Shown in pieces: positions 43,495 to 55,299 of a DNA stretch of 64,000 nucleotides. Source of the DNA: Symbiodinium kawagutii (lineage: Eukaryota > Sar > Dinophyceae > Suessiales > Symbiodiniaceae). A program made the position numbers and the translations under genes. The stretch covers positions 114,168 through 178,167 of the forward strand of contig VSDK01009478.1 of NCBI GenBank assembly GCA_009767595.1, given 5' to 3'. How positions within the stretch are numbered: the first letter of the stretch is position 1; each line of letters starts with the position of its first letter. Below the pieces are notes generated by a model. That model was not told the DNA's origin and made no database searches. It saw only the letters and a program-made list of their open reading frames with translations.

Positions 43495-43770
43495 TTGGAA
43501 TTTCAAAAAGCATCTGCACTAGAACCTCCGAAAATCACAAAGTCTCTGCACCAGAACAGTCTGAACCTCACCAGGCAATTGCACTAGGATCCTGCAAAAG
43601 TCAAAGTCTCTGCACCGGAACCCTCCGGAACTTCACCACATATGTGCACTGGGACCATCCGGAAGCTCAGCATGCATCTGCACTGGAGCCCTTCGCCAGA
43701 ACCTTCCGGAACCTCCCCAGGTATCTGCACCGGAACCCTCTCGAACCTTGTCCAGAACCTCGTGTTGAAG
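43495..43770. repeat. CCGGAACCT-type minisatellite
   Basis: Irregular units of roughly 55-60 bp with repeated TCTGCACCGGAACC and TTCCGGAACCT phrases. Confidence 0.65.
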
Positions 43771-43801
43771 CTGCACCAGATCGCACCAGAGCTAATCTGG
43801 G

Positions 43802-44176
43802 CTAAAGACCCCATAGCAAAGTCTTGCTGTTGCGGAATGAACAAGAATGCTTAACAAGTATTTGCCCCAAGTTGTCTTCTTCCCAAATTTCCTGGCAGTC
43901 CAAGCGTCTTCGGTGCTGGAGCCAACGCTCCAACGCATTGTTCCAACGAGCCCAGTTCTTCTTGCGCCAGCCTAAGGTAGGCGACTGATGATAAGGATTG
44001 AGATGTGACGCTCGTGACTTGCTGAGCTGTTGCAGCCACGGTGCCCGGCCGCACATCCGTTTCAGTGGCAATCTTTGGGCCACGTTTCTTGAAGTGCAAA
44101 GCGTGTTTTCTCATGAGCTTCCGCATGGTATCCTTGGCCTCGCATGGTGAAGACCCAACGAGAAGATCTTTGAGCT
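43802..44176 (-). CDS. two-exon gene fragment, unknown protein
   Basis: Exon 44045-44176 (CEAKDTMRKLMRKHALHFKK, then RGPKIATETDVRPG) and exon 43802-43971 (WRKKNWARWNNALERWLQHR) join in phase 1 by a 73-bp GC-AG intron. The product is strongly basic and Trp-rich in its second half. Upstream exons are expected past a TTAG|AG acceptor at 44177. No family recognised. Confidence 0.5.
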
Positions 44177-44236
44177 CTAAGCAAAATCATCTGTTCGAAA
44201 AAATGAAATGTATCTCAATATATGTATACATCTATA

Positions 44237-44315
44237 TGTAGAGAGAGAGAGAGAGAGATGTAGATGTACATATATATATATATATATATGTACTTATACA
44301 AATACATAACTAGAT
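44237..44315. repeat. AG and TA microsatellites
   Basis: (AG)n at about 44240-44258, then (TA)n. Confidence 0.9.
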
Positions 44316-44887
44316 ATACATAGATTGAAGAATATAGGTGTTTGACATTTTTGGGGTTAGGCAACACTGCCAGAACGGTGTCAAAATATTCGACTATATG
44401 TTGTACAAATTTATCACATAGGTATATACACCATATATATGTATATATATATGTATACATTAATAGATATGGGCCCAAAACCAGCACAAAATCAAATCAC
44501 ATCAAAACACCACCCCCTCTCAAGTGGAACAGCACAAACAGTGGCCTTGTACGGTTGTGAAGTCACATCGAACCATCCTGAGATGGCCACTCTCCAAACA
44601 GCAATGCAGTGGCAATGCAACGGCAACGCAGGGACCTCGCAACGACTGGACTCACGGGAGCTTGCAGCCGGGCTTCGATCTGGCCAGTGAACCCAATGAT
44701 CTCCAGGAGCAACCAGCAGTGCGTAGCGCTTGCCAGTCATGTTGGCCAATGTTCGCCGCGAAATCACCTGCCGAAGATGACAAAAGCGAATGTCCAAAGG
44801 CTGGTTGCGAATCGCTGTGCTTGACAGGATGGACAAATATGTATACTTACACATGTAATTGTGTTATACATGCGTGGATAAACATGG

Positions 44888-44935
44888 ATATAGATATTAT
44901 ATATATATATCTATATATATATATATATATACGGT
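44888..44935. repeat. TA microsatellite
   Basis: Interrupted (TA)n. Confidence 0.9.
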
Positions 44936-45057
44936 ATATGTGTACTATGTACATACGTATACATATATGTTACATATGGGTCAAGAAACTAAGTACTCTA
45001 CCATACCTAGCACTCAACCAACAGCAGTGTCTGACAATGAAAAGTTTTGCTGTATAA

Positions 45058-45090
45058 NNNNNNNNNNNNNNNNNNNNNNNNNNNNNNNNN
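45058..45090. other. assembly gap (33 N)
   Basis: Run of 33 N. True gap length is unknown. It is followed by a perfect 16-bp palindrome (45101-45116). Confidence 1.
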
Positions 45091-45290
45091 CCAACTGGCT
45101 CCCCCTTTAAAGGGGGGGCCTTTAAACGGATAACCCTGGCTCCTGGCCTCGCTCCCTCCCAACCATCAGCAACCGACAAAGCACTGAATCCAAGGTGCAC
45201 CTGGTCCAAACAGCGCTTGATGGCCCTTACCCGCGTAAACCACTTCTTGAACATGAACTTCACCTGCAACGCCATGGCTTTAGTCATTGA
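45091..45290 (-). CDS. possible exons next to the gap
   Basis: A minus frame reads VKFMFKKWFTR between a TTGCAG acceptor (near 45272) and a CGG|GTAAGG donor, and continues open toward the gap. The gap cuts any gene model. Confidence 0.3.
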
Positions 45291-46310
45291 ACTACACCAA
45301 CTCAACCAGACTCAAGAAGAGAAATATGCACAAAATGTCCGCCGGCTACATATACAATGCATCACACGGTTCCTGAGACACTGCGTTTCCCGCCAGCCTT
45401 GCAGTTGTCCAGGCCAAGTATATACAACAACCTCAAACTATTTGCTGAAAGACTCTACTATGACAGCTATATATTGCATGAAATACAAGCTCCAACTCAG
45501 CTTCAACTTTAGAAATTTTACCCCCGGACATCATGCAGTACAACTGTTCCAATTCTTGTCACAACGCTATCAACAGACCGCTTCTACCGCAGCCTGGCTG
45601 GAACCTCCATAAGAACCTCAACTGGAACCTTGACCCCCACCGGAGAGCTACCCCACGTGCCAACCTGGCCTTAGGCTCCAGTAGCTTCAATCGAACAGCC
45701 AACAGGTTTCCAGCTCGGTGACCCGGCGGTGACCAGCATTTGCAAGAAAGAAGCCAACAAGGCCCTCTGTCTTGAATAGCGGTAACAATAAGTGTAAGAA
45801 TACATGTTCTTCGTCCAGGGGAAACAATGCAGTGTCAAAAATGTTGGCTTCCTGGCGAAATTGCTGGCTTTGAGCAGGAATCCAAGCGAAGAGTTAAAAG
45901 CTGTAGCTGTGGCAAACTTGTCAGGACATTAAAACTACCTGGAACCCTTGAAACCTGACCAGCACGCAGGAACCCCTTTATGAACTTGAAAAGCATTGCA
46001 GAAACATCTTGTAGAAACTTTCAAACACTGAAACTCTGCTCGAGCGCAAACTTCCATGAAGCTTTGCCTTTCGAACAAGCGGTCACCACTGGCACTAATC
46101 CCAACAGTTGAATGCCTCGTGTGCCAAGCTGCGGAAGAAACTTCTTGTTTGCCTTGAGACCACGTCCAATGGGTCGTGGGACCAAAGTCATCGTGTGCTT
46201 GTACTCCTGGCCTTTACCTCAAAGAAAAATAAACACAAAAAAGTTCAAGAAAAGGCAGTTCGCAACATTAACAAGTTCGATGTCAGGAAAGGCCTCTTGG
46301 GAGTCTCTTC

Positions 46311-48126
46311 ATTTACAAATGCTGCTCCAGGCACATGGTGTGCAAAACATTCGTCCCGGATCGTAGTCAATGTAGTCCAAATTCCTTGTTGGCAAAACGT
46401 TCTTACTAACGACTGTCGGATACATTGCAGGGCAAATTTTGTAACACTTACATGCCTTGCAAGCATGCTTCACTCAGGAAAATGAGAGGACTGACCTAAT
46501 TTTTGTCCCACCAAAATCATGCCAAGAAGCTGCAATGCCTTCAAAGTTCCGTCAGCTCGACACTCCTTCGGCGTAGACCCAAAGCCTCGGTGGCTAGCTT
46601 TCTGGCTTTCTGAAATGGCATCGGTCCAGGACAACTGACAAAGATCCCATGCGTTTGAAGCAAACTGCACTTCTTCCAAAACGCAAAACTTCTTGCAGGA
46701 TGCCTTCAAGGCTTTCACAGACAGCTTCAATACTTTGCAAAGAGCTTGCCAACCAGAAACCTACGCCAAAGCCATAGACCCCCTTGCCATTGCCAACCTC
46801 AAGTTGATAAGTCAAACCCTTGCTGATCAAGGCTGAAATGCTAAGATATGCTTTAGGGGCCTAGGGAGTTCCGCTTGAAGTACGCCCACACTGAACATGA
46901 AATGTGCGACTTGCAAAGGCCATATTCGCTTCGAAGGCCGACATTGGGGCCCAAAGTGGTCTATATAGACAGTTGTCGCTGAATCAAAATAAAGAAACTC
47001 ACTTGAGGGTGGGTCAGAGGCACACACACACACTGGAGGACATCGATGTTGAGAAGTTTTCCTCTGGTTCCAGAGTTGCATCATGTGAATCATAAGGCAT
47101 ACCTGTACCTCCCTTGCTCAAGGACAGCACGGTGGCTTTGTGGCTGGCCCTCCATGCCATTCGCGGAAAACGTGCAGTGCATGCAGACATCTACACCTAG
47201 AAAGTGTCCCTTCCCAGGAAAACCAGAAGCCATTAGGAAAGCAAGTCCTTCCTCCTTGTCTCTCAAATAAGATTCCTGCAAGCCCGTTTGGACTTGGGAG
47301 CTAGCGAAACCGCTTAGATTCAAAGTATGCCCTCATGCTAGCCTGATGGAAATGATCCCAGACTTTGAACAACTTGTTTGTCCCAAAAAGTTTTGTCCTT
47401 AAGGACTCTGGACCCTTAAAAACTTCGTTGCTGAGAAGAATCTTTCCAACCTCTTTGGATACCCTGGCCACTGTGGGACGCACGAAAAGTATGTGGCTCC
47501 TCCTGCTGAGGCCGCCCACTACGACAATTCCACGGAAGTAGGCTACTTTGCCCACACTGCACATGCTTCCTGAGAGCCACGATGGGATCTCATGCCAAAA
47601 GCTCAAACTGAGTCTTGAAAATCGATCAGTAAAAACGGAAAAAAAAATAAAAACAGCGATAGCCATAACAAAAGCATTCTTGAATTCAGTGAAATGCCAG
47701 TGTCAACGCTCATAAGGCTGCAGTGCTACCTTCACACCTCCTATAGCAAAAGTATGAAAGGCTACGCTTTCTACACTGAGAACGCTCCAGATTTTGGCAG
47801 AAGGCTATGCAGACCAGCATCGCATTCGAGAAATGTCCAACATATGCTGCCTCAAGCCCTTCAGATTGAGATTTGGATCCACACCTTTCTGCTCTTGGAC
47901 ATAGACTCTTCGCCTGGACAACGTCAAGGGCCAATCTCTCAGAGGTTCCAGGTCGCAGCCGAGAAAAAATCAACGGGACATGGGAAAAACTGCAGCCTGC
48001 TGGTGATTTCCCTTGCCCCCACCTTTCGTCCCAGAAAGTATTCACTGGCTGGCGCCATTTCCATTGGTAGCCATCATCTCCTGCTTGCCACTCCACGGGG
48101 CCTGCTGTGCGATAGAATTCCAGCTC
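46311..48126 (-). CDS. multi-exon gene ending in Cys-rich module
   Basis: Exons 48023-48126 (ELEFYRTAGPVEWQAGDDGY, QWKWRQPVNTFWDE) and 47851-47913 (RRVYVQEQKGVDPNLNLKGL) join in phase 2 over a 109-bp GT-AG intron. Further coding stretches: about 47300-47620 (VGKVAYFRGIVVVGGLSRRS, LFGTNKLFKVWDHFHQASMR), about 47110-47275 (EEGLAFLMASGFPGKGHFLG), about 46650-46830 (GLTYQLEVGNGKGVYGFGVG), and a terminal exon 46311-46460 (KCYKICPAMYPTVV, DYDPGRMFCTPC). The last part has C-x-C-x3-C and C-x2-C spacing that could bind zinc. Internal splice sites are not all resolved. No known family is assigned, although the DYDPGR-C-x2-C ending is one I recall from dinoflagellate proteins. Confidence 0.55.
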
Positions 48127-48189
48127 CTGACTGGCAGTTAGAGAGGGCAAGACAGAATCTGCATGTAAATAAGCACTAATAGATGTAAA

Positions 48190-49340
48190 CTATAAGGTTT
48201 CAATATGAACATGTTCATAAAATGAATCTGAATAGCACCAATCTCCACCAATCATTTCATGATGTTTGCAGTTTGCTAGGGTGGAGTGCAAGTGCTGGCT
48301 GTGTGAGTTGCCAAGTGCCATGAATTTGCTGGGGCCCTTTTGACTAAAGTTGATTGAAACAGCAAGGTACATTTTCAATGCCAAGGAATACCAATTCCAT
48401 CGGCTTTCAAAACTCCAAAGAAACTATCGAAGCTCAGCAGTGCGATGGCTAAGTGCGCCCACTGACCAGCTGTGCCCTGCGATAAAGATCTATTGATGTT
48501 CGCAAACTGTTCACCAGTTCATCCTTTTCACAAGAGTTTTCCCAATGATCACGGTACACCATCCTTTATTTAATCTTTGCCCTCTCTCTTGTCTCTCAAT
48601 ATCTGAGATTCATCGTCCTTTCGTAAGAAGCTTTTGCTCCTTTGGCTTCCGAACAATGCTTTACATAGATGGCCCTTCACACTTCCTATATGGATGTTTC
48701 TTAAAATAGGGAACCCTCAAAATGGTTGGTTTATCACTATTGCTATAGATGATTTATACCGGTTCACGTGTCCCTTATTTTGAGAAACCCCCATATAGGC
48801 TTCGCCTTAGTGCACATCATCATTGGCTTGACTTTCTTCCTCCCACCTACAGCATCCCAACAACACTGGCTGGGAATCAATCCTGAACATTCCCCAGTTG
48901 TCTCGAAACCATACTGGACATACATCCTCCTTTGTTTCTATCTTACCCCCAGTGACTTCTCAACAATTTGTGTGCATACATTGTCCTCTTCTTCACCCCT
49001 CTGGCCTCCAAACTCCACTCATTTACATACTCTAAGCGTAATTCTAAGCGTTTTCATCATTTCCCTCTTTGAATTCTTCCACCCTCAGGCTGCAAACAAC
49101 TACTTGCGGTTGGACCGGCAGAATGGTATTTGGATGCGCTAGTGAATCCCCAGTCCCATGCCGGTGCGGTCCTTCTGGTAGAGATCTGATACTCTGGCAC
49201 TACCTTTCAGCCAGTCCTTCTGCTGATCTCGGTACGCTTTCGAGTCTGGCCTATTGCAAGACAGCAAAACTGGGCCCCAAGAAAACCAAATGATTTCACT
49301 ACGAATCCAGAGGCAAACTCCTTGGCAATGCATACGCTTA
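48190..49340. other. no gene supported apart from a MITE
   Basis: ORFs at 48768-49142 and 49069-49293 (plus) lack domains or splice support. This stretch probably holds intergenic sequence between two minus-strand genes. Confidence 0.4.
48685..48799. mobile_element. MITE-like element 2
   Basis: A 115-bp element with terminal inverted repeats of about 28 bp: CCTATATGG...TTTCTTAAAATA-GGGA against CCTATATGG...TTTCTCAAAATAAGGGA. Shares ends and the ATGGTTGG(T/C)TTAT core with 12536-12637. Confidence 0.6.
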
Positions 49341-49346
49341 AGCACC

Positions 49347-49985
49347 CTAATTTTGTGTGATGATAGTGTTCGCAGTGGTAAGATCGCTTGAAATGCTGAT
49401 CTCTTCCCCTCGCCTCATTTCTTTCAACCATTGGACATGCTGGTCAACCAGTCCCCCCAGAAGTTGGTCTTCACCTTCTTCACCTAGGAATGCGCCGCAC
49501 TTTGCGTCTCTGAAGGTTGGGATTCTGAAAGAATTGCATCTCTTCTTCACCTTTTTCCGGAGTTTACCCATATATCTTTTGGCATAGCATCATGTTCTCA
49601 AAGTATTTGATGCACCTTGAAACATGTCCAACTCGGGGAATTTTCAACCAGGACCAGCCTTGAGGCCCCAACAGCAGACCCTGGTCGACCATTCTGAAAC
49701 CCTCACCGCCTTTCACTTGTGGAATGTTTCCGGGGATGAAACGTTTCAGCTCTCGAGGCCGCACAATAACTGAAGGAAATGCTTTGGAAATGCTTTAGGC
49801 ACATGTTTAAGAATTTGCAACCAAAGACATGTACCTCTGAAAACCTTCCAAAGCATTTGCATCTAAAGACAGGAAGGGAGCTCCGAAGTCCTTGTGGAAC
49901 CTTTTTGAATATTGGTCGGCAGGTGTTGACCCATTTGTTCCACAACGCTTGCCACCCTTTCTCTGCAATCTGCCGTGCCTGACCC
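49347..49985 (-). CDS. multi-exon gene, unknown function
   Basis: Three coding-like stretches: about 49870-49985 (SARGQARQIAEKGWQALWNK), 49616-49750 (VKGGEGFRMVDQGLLLGPQG, WSWLKIPRVGHVS) and 49347-49575 (MGKLRKKVKKRCNSFRIPTF, EDQLLGGLVDQHVQWLKEMR). The last two join in phase across a very short GT-AG intron (49576-49615, 40 bp). The stop is TGA or TAA near 49347. No family recognised. Confidence 0.5.
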
Positions 49986-50459
49986 CTTGCACTTGAAACT
50001 CTAGCAACGCTTCAATAAAAGGGAAAACAAACGTCCCAAACAGCAATTTCCACAGCAACAGCCAGGCCTTCTGCAGGCTACAAGCCAGCAGTTTCCGCTG
50101 TTGAATCTTTGCACAAGCATGTTACATAGAGATATCGATTCTACCTTCGAAAAATGCAGCTCTCACTAGGGCGGCACGTCGTCAACAGCAATAGTCTCTT
50201 CGCTAAACTTTATCAACGAGCAAAAAGAGGGACAAAACCAGAAAATGACTGCGCTGTGGGGATTTACTTCTTCTTTGATCTGGAACACAAGGCCGAATCG
50301 AAGGAGGAAGGCCGAACCCCACGGAAGATAGGAACACCAAGCTCAGTGAAAGAAACAACATCGAGATGTGGCTGTGCGTCTAAATTATGTATGGAACATT
50401 CCTCGGTGATCCAGACGTTTGGAACGAAGGAGTTTCGCAAGGGGTCTTGTTCCATACCT

Positions 50460-50592
50460 CCTGAAAGGATGAGGAAGAGGATGAAGATGAGGATGATGAA
50501 GATGATGATTATCATCATGATGTTCATGATGATAATGATGATCATGATGATCGTGATGATCATGATGATCGCGATGATGAAAATACAAAAAC
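50460..50592. repeat. GAT/ATG triplet repeat
   Basis: Degenerate GATGATG and ATCATGATG units, palindromic in places. Confidence 0.85.
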
Positions 50593-51626
50593 AATTTCCT
50601 GTTTTCTCTCCCAGTCAGTTGCGGGAGGGCAAAGCTAAGATAAAGCTTGTGCCAAATGCCTGTCTATCTATCTGTCTACCTAGCCATCCACCTACCGACC
50701 TACCTTACCTTGCATTGCATTGCCTTGCCATGCCATGCCATACGTGCACGGCTCCGGAACAGGTCTCGAAACTTTGATCTGCCAAGTCTCCGAAATGTGG
50801 ATTCTTCGGCAGATCTTCAAGCTCCTTCTCTACCTCCCTGGTGGGCATGCCATGAAGCAGTTTGTAAGGGTCCACTTCCTGACAAGTGCAGCAGTAGTGG
50901 CCTGAAAATACCGTGGCATCGCAAAAGACAAGTGAAAAAGGATATGTTTACTCTATCTGTATAAACGTACATATACAAATGCGTTTTGTATCTATATATA
51001 TATATATATATCATATCATATGTATATTGCTTCAAAGCTGGGTCAAGGTCAAGACACCTCAAAGTCCAAGAGGTCTGCTTTGCCACGCGACGCACACTTT
51101 AGCATCAGCTTGGCCACATCTACCTACAGTAGGTCCTACTGTATGTAGAAGTTCGTGGATTTTGGAACAGCACAGCAGGCAGTTCCAAAACAAGAAATTG
51201 GAAAATCAAAGTCTCAAAAGTCACAAGAGAAAAGTTTTCACAAAATCTAGCCTGACATTTCAGAATGCACTGTAGCAGAAGGTACAATTTTCACCCTTTA
51301 GTATGCTACTTGTTTTGATCATCCCAATCAGCCTTACTTGAAATGGACAGCTTTTTTAGGACTCCAAAAAGGCAATCAATGGGGCTATCATTGCGTGTCT
51401 GCAGAAAAGCCACCTCACTATCTCCAAAGCTCATTGGATTCCTTGGTGCTTCTATACAACAATCAGGCAGGACTCATGTGCTGATAATTCAAGTCTTTCT
51501 GCACGACCAGATTGTCTTCTCAATGCTTTGCAGTACTTCTGCTAACTGTCTTATGCTTTTCCACCGGGTCATTCATTCAAATGAAAGGAGGATGGTGGCG
51601 TTGCCGACAATCTCGAATGGGCCTGT
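50593..51626. other. no gene supported
   Basis: Contains short microsatellites, including (TA)n at about 50993-51012, and a TTGCATTGCCTTGCCATGCC run near 50710-50740. ORFs have no support. Confidence 0.4.
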
Positions 51627-53306
51627 CTATTTCTGCACGTCAAGTTTCGAGCTTATGCCAGCTTTATCATATTCCAAACCTGCCAGTTCATCTTTCGGTA
51701 GGTTTCGCTCCAACTCATCTAGATCCATTTTCATCCAGTTTCCTTAGTGATCGGTGAAGACAAGAAAAGACACACAGGCCAAAGATGGCCAAAGACTGCT
51801 AGGTCTGCTGAGTGCTATCTTTTGCTCTTCGCTCCGTGCTCCTGCCGTTCTTATGTTGACCTTCAAACAACTTTGTGCTCTGGCCACTTCTTTGACAACT
51901 GAGTTTCGCAGGCCAATCTCTTCTAGCGCCCAAACAAAGTCCTGCTAACATGTGTGGCCATCAGGTTCTTACATCAAGAAAAGCCAACAAACCAGTCAAA
52001 GTGTTTTTGCTTCTTCTGCTTCTTCTACTTCTTCTGCTTCTGCTTGTCACCAAAGTGAACAATAAACAAAAAGCAGATCTCCAAGCACTCTAAGCAGACT
52101 TGTGCATTACACAACTCTTTGACAAAAGCATCTCCTGGAATTGGTCTGCCACTTTATCTGTGTCCTGCAAGGGCTGACAAGCCGAATGGATGAGCTTGAC
52201 ACTGATTGACAGTTTCCGTCAGAAGAGTAGTTGGAAAATCAGGTCAGTGTGGCAGAAATTTCACGATAATATCATAGCACGGGGCAATAAACCTGAAAAA
52301 GTGCAACACACCACCAAGCTTTGCACTCTATTGCAAACCTGCAGCTGTTATCTAGACTGTCCAAATCAAGGCAGGGCTAATAATAAGGATCTCTCTCTTT
52401 GGATCCGCTGCTTTGGGTTCTCTCCTGTCCTCCACTCCCCTCTACCCTCCTTTACTTTGATGCGTTCTGCATTTATACAGAATGCTCTCCCTCTGATTTT
52501 CTATCCTTTCTACCACTCTCTGGGCCCCTCTCCTCTACTCCTTTATTAGTGCCTTCTGCCCCAATCCGGAAGTACGACATGGATACACAGGAAGTGCTGA
52601 TATCGTAAGGGAGTGAAATGAAGCTAACAGGGAGTGGCATAGAAACAGACAGTGCAGGATTCGTGTGCTGGGCGGTTCAGGGACTCCGGGAATGCAGAAG
52701 AGGTATGGTGGTACAGGTGCAGTATGGGATCAGCACCGGAGTCATTGGGGGTGCTGGAGTGGTTCCGGAGTGTAGCGGAATGGTGTAGCAAGTAGCGTGG
52801 CCATGGTAAAAACACTACGGGACTTGTCTCAGAATACTGTCACAGGAAAACGAAAGCAAAGTTCTTTCCAAAAATGTCTCAGGAACCCTTTCCTTCCGAT
52901 GCCTTGCCTTGCAAAACCACTATACCACTTCCATACCGGAACAAGACGTTGATGCGCATTCTCCCACGTCCTGCCTCTTCAGCAAACGTGCCAGGTTTTG
53001 TCATTCTATGAACATGAGAAGCCACTTCACTCTTGGAGAGCATACCGAGGAATAGCTTCATAAAATGCTCTGCCTCACACACAAATCAGCAGATCTGTGT
53101 ACGCAATCTGTGCCATCAACTTCAGTACTGTGTACTTTCTGTATGTTCAAATCTGCAGATTGAGCCTTTTCAAGAGGGAAATCCAAATTGCGCTCATCAG
53201 CCAGCAAACCAGGCATGGGATCGTCATCATATGGAAAGTCCTGCATAGACCAAGCACTGTCAGCTCTGTCATCTTGATCTCTGCCTTGATGTTGATTCGG
53301 AAGTCT
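51627..53306 (-). CDS. multi-exon gene, unknown function
   Basis: Exons: 53166-53306 (47 codons; SMQDFPYDDDPMPGLLADER), 52908-53073 (EHFMKLFLGMLSKSEVASHV; RINVLFRYGSGIVVLQ), about 52119-52164 (DTDKVADQFQEMLLSK), 51861-51941 (27 codons; DFVWALEEIGLRNSVVKEVA) and about 51627-51742 (MDLDELERNLPKDELAGLEY, stop TAG). The 53074-53165 intron is GC-AG and in phase 0. Between 51861 and 51742 the phase does not match, so an exon is missing. The product starts acidic and is mostly helical. The exon at 52.9 kb has a beta-strand pattern. No family is assigned. Confidence 0.55.
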
Positions 53307-53429
53307 CTGCACATCCCCAAACTGCCAAGTCCTCTGCGAAACTGTACCATACAGCCTTGCTCCTCTCTTTGTGAAGAAAGATCCTCAGAAGCTCACTCGA
53401 GAATGACATGGGGCTCTTACCCCCAAAGA

Positions 53430-53468
53430 CCGCATGCATGCGTGCGTGCGTGCGTGCGTGCGTGCATG
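53430..53468. repeat. GCGT tetranucleotide repeat
   Basis: About seven GCGT units bordered by ATGC. Confidence 0.9.
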
Positions 53469-54280
53469 CTGGCGTCATGCATGCCCGCATACAGACAGAA
53501 ATACAGATATACAGCCATACATTTCACACATAGATTTCATATGTGGACACATATCTATGCAGGCATTCCATCGCGCAAGCACCATTGCACACATGTTGAT
53601 ATATAACATTGCGTTACATTATCTTGTTCGGCCACTATTGAAATGAAAGTTACATCATAATTATCCAGCCGGCATTAAAATTCTTCTCAGTTGCTTTCAC
53701 ATTCACCTTCAACATTTGCATCGAATTGCACTGATATACTGCTTCCATGCCTAGGTATCCACATGCTCACCTACATACCTACCTAGTTACTCTACATTAC
53801 ATGTCTACATGTCTGCATACCTGTATACCTCTTAGATGTGTGTGTATATGTATTATATAAATGTATAAATATGTACATGTCAATACGTGTGTACCTTCTA
53901 CCTAAATACATGAATATACGTATCACTATTTCTGTGGATGGTTTGTTCCATGACTGCATTTCAATTGGTGAGGCTGTGCATGCCGAAGATCTTCTGATCA
54001 GCTTCTTCATACCGTTTTTGGTTCAGGAGAACACGCCTCAAAGCAGATCGTTTGAATTCAGACAAGCAAAGCTCTAAACGAAAAAAATGAAATCTGACAT
54101 AAACGCCACCAACCACTGAAATCTACATTGCATCTCATCTAATTTGTCCTGCAAGCATCCCCTAGTTCAACAGTATGTGCTCAACTTCAATCATGTTCCA
54201 TACTGATAAGTCAATAAATGCGGCACAGAATAGGTGCACAAGGATGCCAAGGATTACACACAACAAAAGAATCTGCTGCA
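53469..54280. other. no gene supported
   Basis: AT-rich with CATA/TACA-type runs (53750-53910). No frame with splice support. Confidence 0.4.
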
Positions 54281-54284
54281 AGTT

Positions 54285-55215
54285 GAGGAACTGCAAATGA
54301 CCTTCCAGCCACTTCTCGATTATGTGCCTCCACCAAATCGAATCGGATTCTCGCGCTTGTGTCATGACTCCAAACGCAAGCAAAGGGCAGTTTCATTCAA
54401 CACATGCAGGTTCGTTCAGATGTTCACGCCGCTTTGCCTATCCAACTCAGCAACCTCCGTCGGAAGCAACTCCTTGAAGGAGACCCAGTGTTCTTCAACC
54501 CATTCCTTCGCCTCCCAATGTTTGGGGTGAAAGAACAACATGTACAGCGTAGGATTCCCACGTCATTGTGCCGGTTCGCCTTCGTAGGATCCTTCTTTAG
54601 TTTGAAAGAATCGAATAGTATGCCCACAAGTTTGTAGAAGCCTCAGCACCGATTTACCGACACACGAACGCAAATTGTAAGCCAACTCGGATACTTTTAC
54701 AATGCATCCAAGTCTACTTGGAGTCCACTGAAAATCGCAAGAAAGCAAGCAACGCAAAGGATCATTCCTGTCAGGGAGGTCGGTGACTTTGGGCTCCTCT
54801 GCTTGATGGGCTTGTGACTTTGCAGTGTTGTTTGTGGCGGCGCGCTGGCGATTTGTGCGGGTAAGGCGGCAAAGGACATCAAGGTCCTGCAATGAGGTCC
54901 AAGCAAAACAGAAATGGACTAAGTGAAACGGATATCAAATATCGACACCTCTGCCAGGGAGGCCGTGATGGACTCAAGTGCCAGGAGAAAGGCCTTGACA
55001 AGAGTTTACCTTTAGACAGGCTGAGAAAATGACCTATGACGTGATAAATTCAGAGCCTCTATAGATTGTGAAGCAGATTCCAACTTGTCATTCCAGGAAC
55101 CAATAACGAATTCATGTGATGTGTTTTCGCTGTTTGAGTTTGGGCGCATGATGCTTGCAACGTTGACAACACAGTTCGAATTTTCAGCTGCTTGTGATTC
55201 GGCGACTAACACTGC
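54285..55215 (-). pseudogene. multi-exon gene with in-frame TGA
   Basis: Exons 55057-55215 (53 codons; AVLVAESQAAENSNCVVNVA), 54949-54993 (15 codons; AFLLALESITASLAE), 54438-54886 and about 54285-54367 (ARIRFDLVEAHNREVAGRSF) all join in phase through small introns of 63, 62 and 70 bp with GC, GT and GC donors. The third exon is coding-like before (QAEEPKVTDLPDRNDPLRCL) and after (FHPKHWEAKEWVEEHWVSFK) a TGA at 54563-54565. No phase-keeping intron would remove it. Either this is a decayed copy, UGA is read through, or the base is a sequence error; TGG (Trp) is the simplest ancestor. Family unknown. Confidence 0.5.
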
Positions 55216-55299
55216 CTATGGGTCTGTGACAATGCTGAGTTCTGCACCTATCCGGATAATTGAAGTGAGCTTTGCAAATTCACAATTTTTGGAACCAAA

